Positions 5,923-7,201 of a stretch of 7,201 nucleotides of DNA are shown one piece after another. Both the position numbers and the translations under genes were made by a program. This stretch comes from CAZQRW01 sp964596115 (GTDB taxonomy: Bacteria; Hydrothermota; UBA3072; B12-G15): the NCBI GenBank assembly GCA_964596115.1, contig CAZQRW010000073.1, positions 1 to 7,201 on the forward strand, in the 5' to 3' direction. The notes below the pieces were generated by a model. That model ran no database searches, was not told the DNA's origin, and saw only the letters and a list, made by a program, of their open reading frames with translations. Numbering within the stretch: the stretch's first letter is position 1; each line of letters starts with the position of its first letter.

Positions 5923-7154
5923 CAAAATAACCTTCCCTGTTGAACTTTTTTTTCTTCCTTTTTCTCAAGAACACTGACGATACCATAAACACCATCATAA
6001 CCAGGTTTAACAAATATGTTCCCATTTCTAACATTACTGATACCTTCCACCACCCTATCATTCATATATTTTTTTATCTCATATAAAGACGCCTCAAGAA
6101 GAATGTGAAACTCGCTGCCAAAGATAGAGAGCAATTTTTCATACTCATTTATTACTAATTTTGAGGATTTGCCCTTTCCATCCACTTCTGCAATTATTTC
6201 CGGTAAAGGAACAAGACTCTTGTAAGGAATTACATTAGCTGGGGTAAATCCTTTCTTTCTATCAGCAAGATCCATTACCCTGTGAAGAACACCAATTGTG
6301 AGGGGTCTACCACAAACAGGACAAATATTGCCTAATTCATTCGCCTCCTCGGGGCTCATCACAATGTTACAATTCCTGTGTCCATCAAAATGGTATTTAC
6401 CTTCCTCTGGGAAGAATTCTATCGTGTATAAGAATTTTCCTTTATCTCTCTTCTCAAGTGCATCTTTTATTTCATAATAATTTAGAGGTTCAGAAAAAAC
6501 ATTCGCCTCCCTCCCCAAATTTGGAGGGGAATGGGCATCTGAGTTGGACACCAATGTAAATTTATCGAGAGAGGAAAGCATCCAGTTCATTGGGGGATCA
6601 CTGGAAAGGCCTGTTTCAAGGGCAGTGATTTTGTCTGTATAAACTCCAAAGCAATCTTCGATTCTATCAAACCCTGACTGTGAGCCGAAAAGTCCAAACC
6701 AGGGAGTCCAGATATGTGCAGGTATGACCATTGCATCTTCCTGAGTGTCAAATACAATCTTCATCAATTTCTCGGTGTCCATCCCCAAAACTGGTCTGCC
6801 ATCTGAATCAAGTTTCCCGTATTTTCTCAATTCTTTATTAAGATTTTTTACATCTCTTATCTCCGGAAGCACTATAACAATATGAATTTTTCTTACTTTA
6901 CCTGCCTTTGAATAGATGAGACTTATCTCGGTTGTAAGGATAAAATCAACCCCATTATATGTATAGATCCCTTTGCCTTTATATTCTAATTTTCCCTCAA
7001 GTTCGGCAAGCCACAGTGGATGAGTAAAGTCACCTGTTCCAACAAGGTTTACACCCTTTTTTATCGCTGATTGAGAAATACCATCAAGATCTGACTGGCT
7101 GCTGGTCGCCCTTGAATACTTCGAATGAATATGAAAATCTGCAATGTATGGCAT
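5922..7154 (-). CDS. Endonuclease Q-like PHP-domain DNA repair nuclease
   Basis: This 410-residue protein matches the EndoQ family, PHP-fold nucleases that nick DNA 5' of deaminated bases (uracil, hypoxanthine, xanthine) and abasic sites. Metal-site residues are visible: H8 and H10 (ADFHIHSKYS), D42 and H45 (GTGDFTH), E76 (LTTEIS), H91 (KIHIVIVLPE), H147 (PAHIWTPWFG), and D206 and H208 (SNSDAHSPPNLGREA). A family zinc-finger region follows: YHFDGHRNC (H259, C262) and CPVCGRP (C278, C281), then HRVMDLADR (291-299). The tail is lysine/glutamate-rich and ends in QGRLF, which resembles a sliding-clamp binding peptide. An upstream in-frame ATG at 7172 would add six residues, but it lies upstream of the predicted -10 and has no Shine-Dalgarno. 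ATG 7154 puts the start at the usual distance from the first HxH. It leads an operon with the HIT and membrane-protein genes. Confidence 0.92.
   Translation of the reverse strand: MPYIADFHIHSKYSRATSSQSDLDGISQSAIKKGVNLVGTGDFTHPLWLAELEGKLEYKGKGIYTYNGVDFILTTEISLIYSKAGKVRKIHIVIVLPEIRDVKNLNKELRKYGKLDSDGRPVLGMDTEKLMKIVFDTQEDAMVIPAHIWTPWFGLFGSQSGFDRIEDCFGVYTDKITALETGLSSDPPMNWMLSSLDKFTLVSNSDAHSPPNLGREANVFSEPLNYYEIKDALEKRDKGKFLYTIEFFPEEGKYHFDGHRNCNIVMSPEEANELGNICPVCGRPLTIGVLHRVMDLADRKKGFTPANVIPYKSLVPLPEIIAEVDGKGKSSKLVINEYEKLLSIFGSEFHILLEASLYEIKKYMNDRVVEGISNVRNGNIFVKPGYDGVYGIVSVLEKKEEKKVQQGRLF
5946..5952 (-). other. Potential -1 slippery heptamer A-AAA-AAA at the end of the EndoQ gene
   Basis: The zero-frame codons GAA AAA AAA GTT contain an X-XXY-YYZ heptamer within a run of eight A (5946-5953). 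The -1 frame after it (AGT TCA ACA GGG AAG GTT ATT TTG ATG) has no stop and is the reading frame of the HIT gene. An SD-like AAGGA lies just upstream, though closer than in the well-known dnaX case. This is a formal possibility only: lysine-rich tails in AT-rich genomes produce A-runs by chance. Confidence 0.3.
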
Positions 7155-7160
7155 ACAATC

Positions 7161-7188
7161 AGGATAACACATTTTAATTTGGTGTCAA
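7161..7188 (-). promoter_or_regulatory. Promoter of the EndoQ operon, predicted leaderless
   Basis: The minus strand shows a perfect TTGACA (7188-7183), a 16-base spacer and TATCCT (7166-7161), with TGT directly before the -10 (extended -10). Six bases then lead to the ATG at 7154, so the transcript should begin at or beside the start codon. No Shine-Dalgarno precedes either possible ATG. The layout is the same as at the glycan operon promoter (3155-3182). Confidence 0.65.
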
Positions 7189-7201
7189 GTAAGAAGTAAA
7201 T

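Noticed and set aside
7155..7172. Upstream ATG of the EndoQ gene (six extra residues, MCYPDC)
   Set aside because: It lies upstream of the predicted -10, has no Shine-Dalgarno, and EndoQ proteins begin only a few residues before the first HxH motif.

Overview
The window is a gene-dense, AT-rich stretch of bacterial chromosome in which all eight recognisable genes lie on the minus strand, so transcription runs from high to low coordinates. I read it as coming from an uncultured, probably anaerobic and possibly thermophilic bacterium. The clues are an EndoQ-type PHP endonuclease, a DUF4416 protein, an Ap4A-phosphorylase-like HIT protein, compact operons, and a left-edge intergenic repeat of a kind I associate with several deep-branching bacterial lineages. 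A WOR-3/Stahlbacteria-like candidate phylum is my best guess, but the sequence does not prove it. No mobile element, CRISPR array, tRNA or rRNA was seen.

Reading in the direction of transcription, three blocks are visible. Block 1 (7188 to 5028) starts with a promoter-like sequence directly in front of an endonuclease Q homologue. It is followed by a HIT-family protein (TGATG junction) and a small two-helix membrane protein with a probable bacterial PH-like domain (17-nt overlap). Block 2 (5027 to 3293) has a 71-bp gap and a strong Shine-Dalgarno, then a metal-dependent amidohydrolase coupled by a TAATG junction to a DUF4416 protein; it may be a continuation of block 1. Block 3 (3188 to 248) starts with a second promoter-like sequence and encodes a compact glycan operon: a GT2 glycosyltransferase, a GT4-type glycosyltransferase (59-nt overlap) and a polytopic O-antigen ligase/polymerase-like protein (ATGA overlap). 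The remaining 247 bases at the left edge hold no gene, only repeat debris and weak AT-rich stem-loops.

Two things stand out. First, the genes opening blocks 1 and 3 have no Shine-Dalgarno. Each is preceded by the same layout: a TTGAC[A/T] -35, a 16-bp spacer, a TATCCT -10, then exactly six bases before ATG. This predicts leaderless mRNAs for the lead genes, while all six other genes have recognisable Shine-Dalgarno sequences. Second, the EndoQ homologue ends in QGRLF, which fits the Q-x-x-L-F bacterial sliding-clamp binding pentapeptide. Just before it is an A-AAA-AAA slippery run from which the -1 frame is open straight into the HIT gene, so an EndoQ-HIT fusion by frameshifting is formally possible. 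Both are predictions from reading the sequence and are untested.
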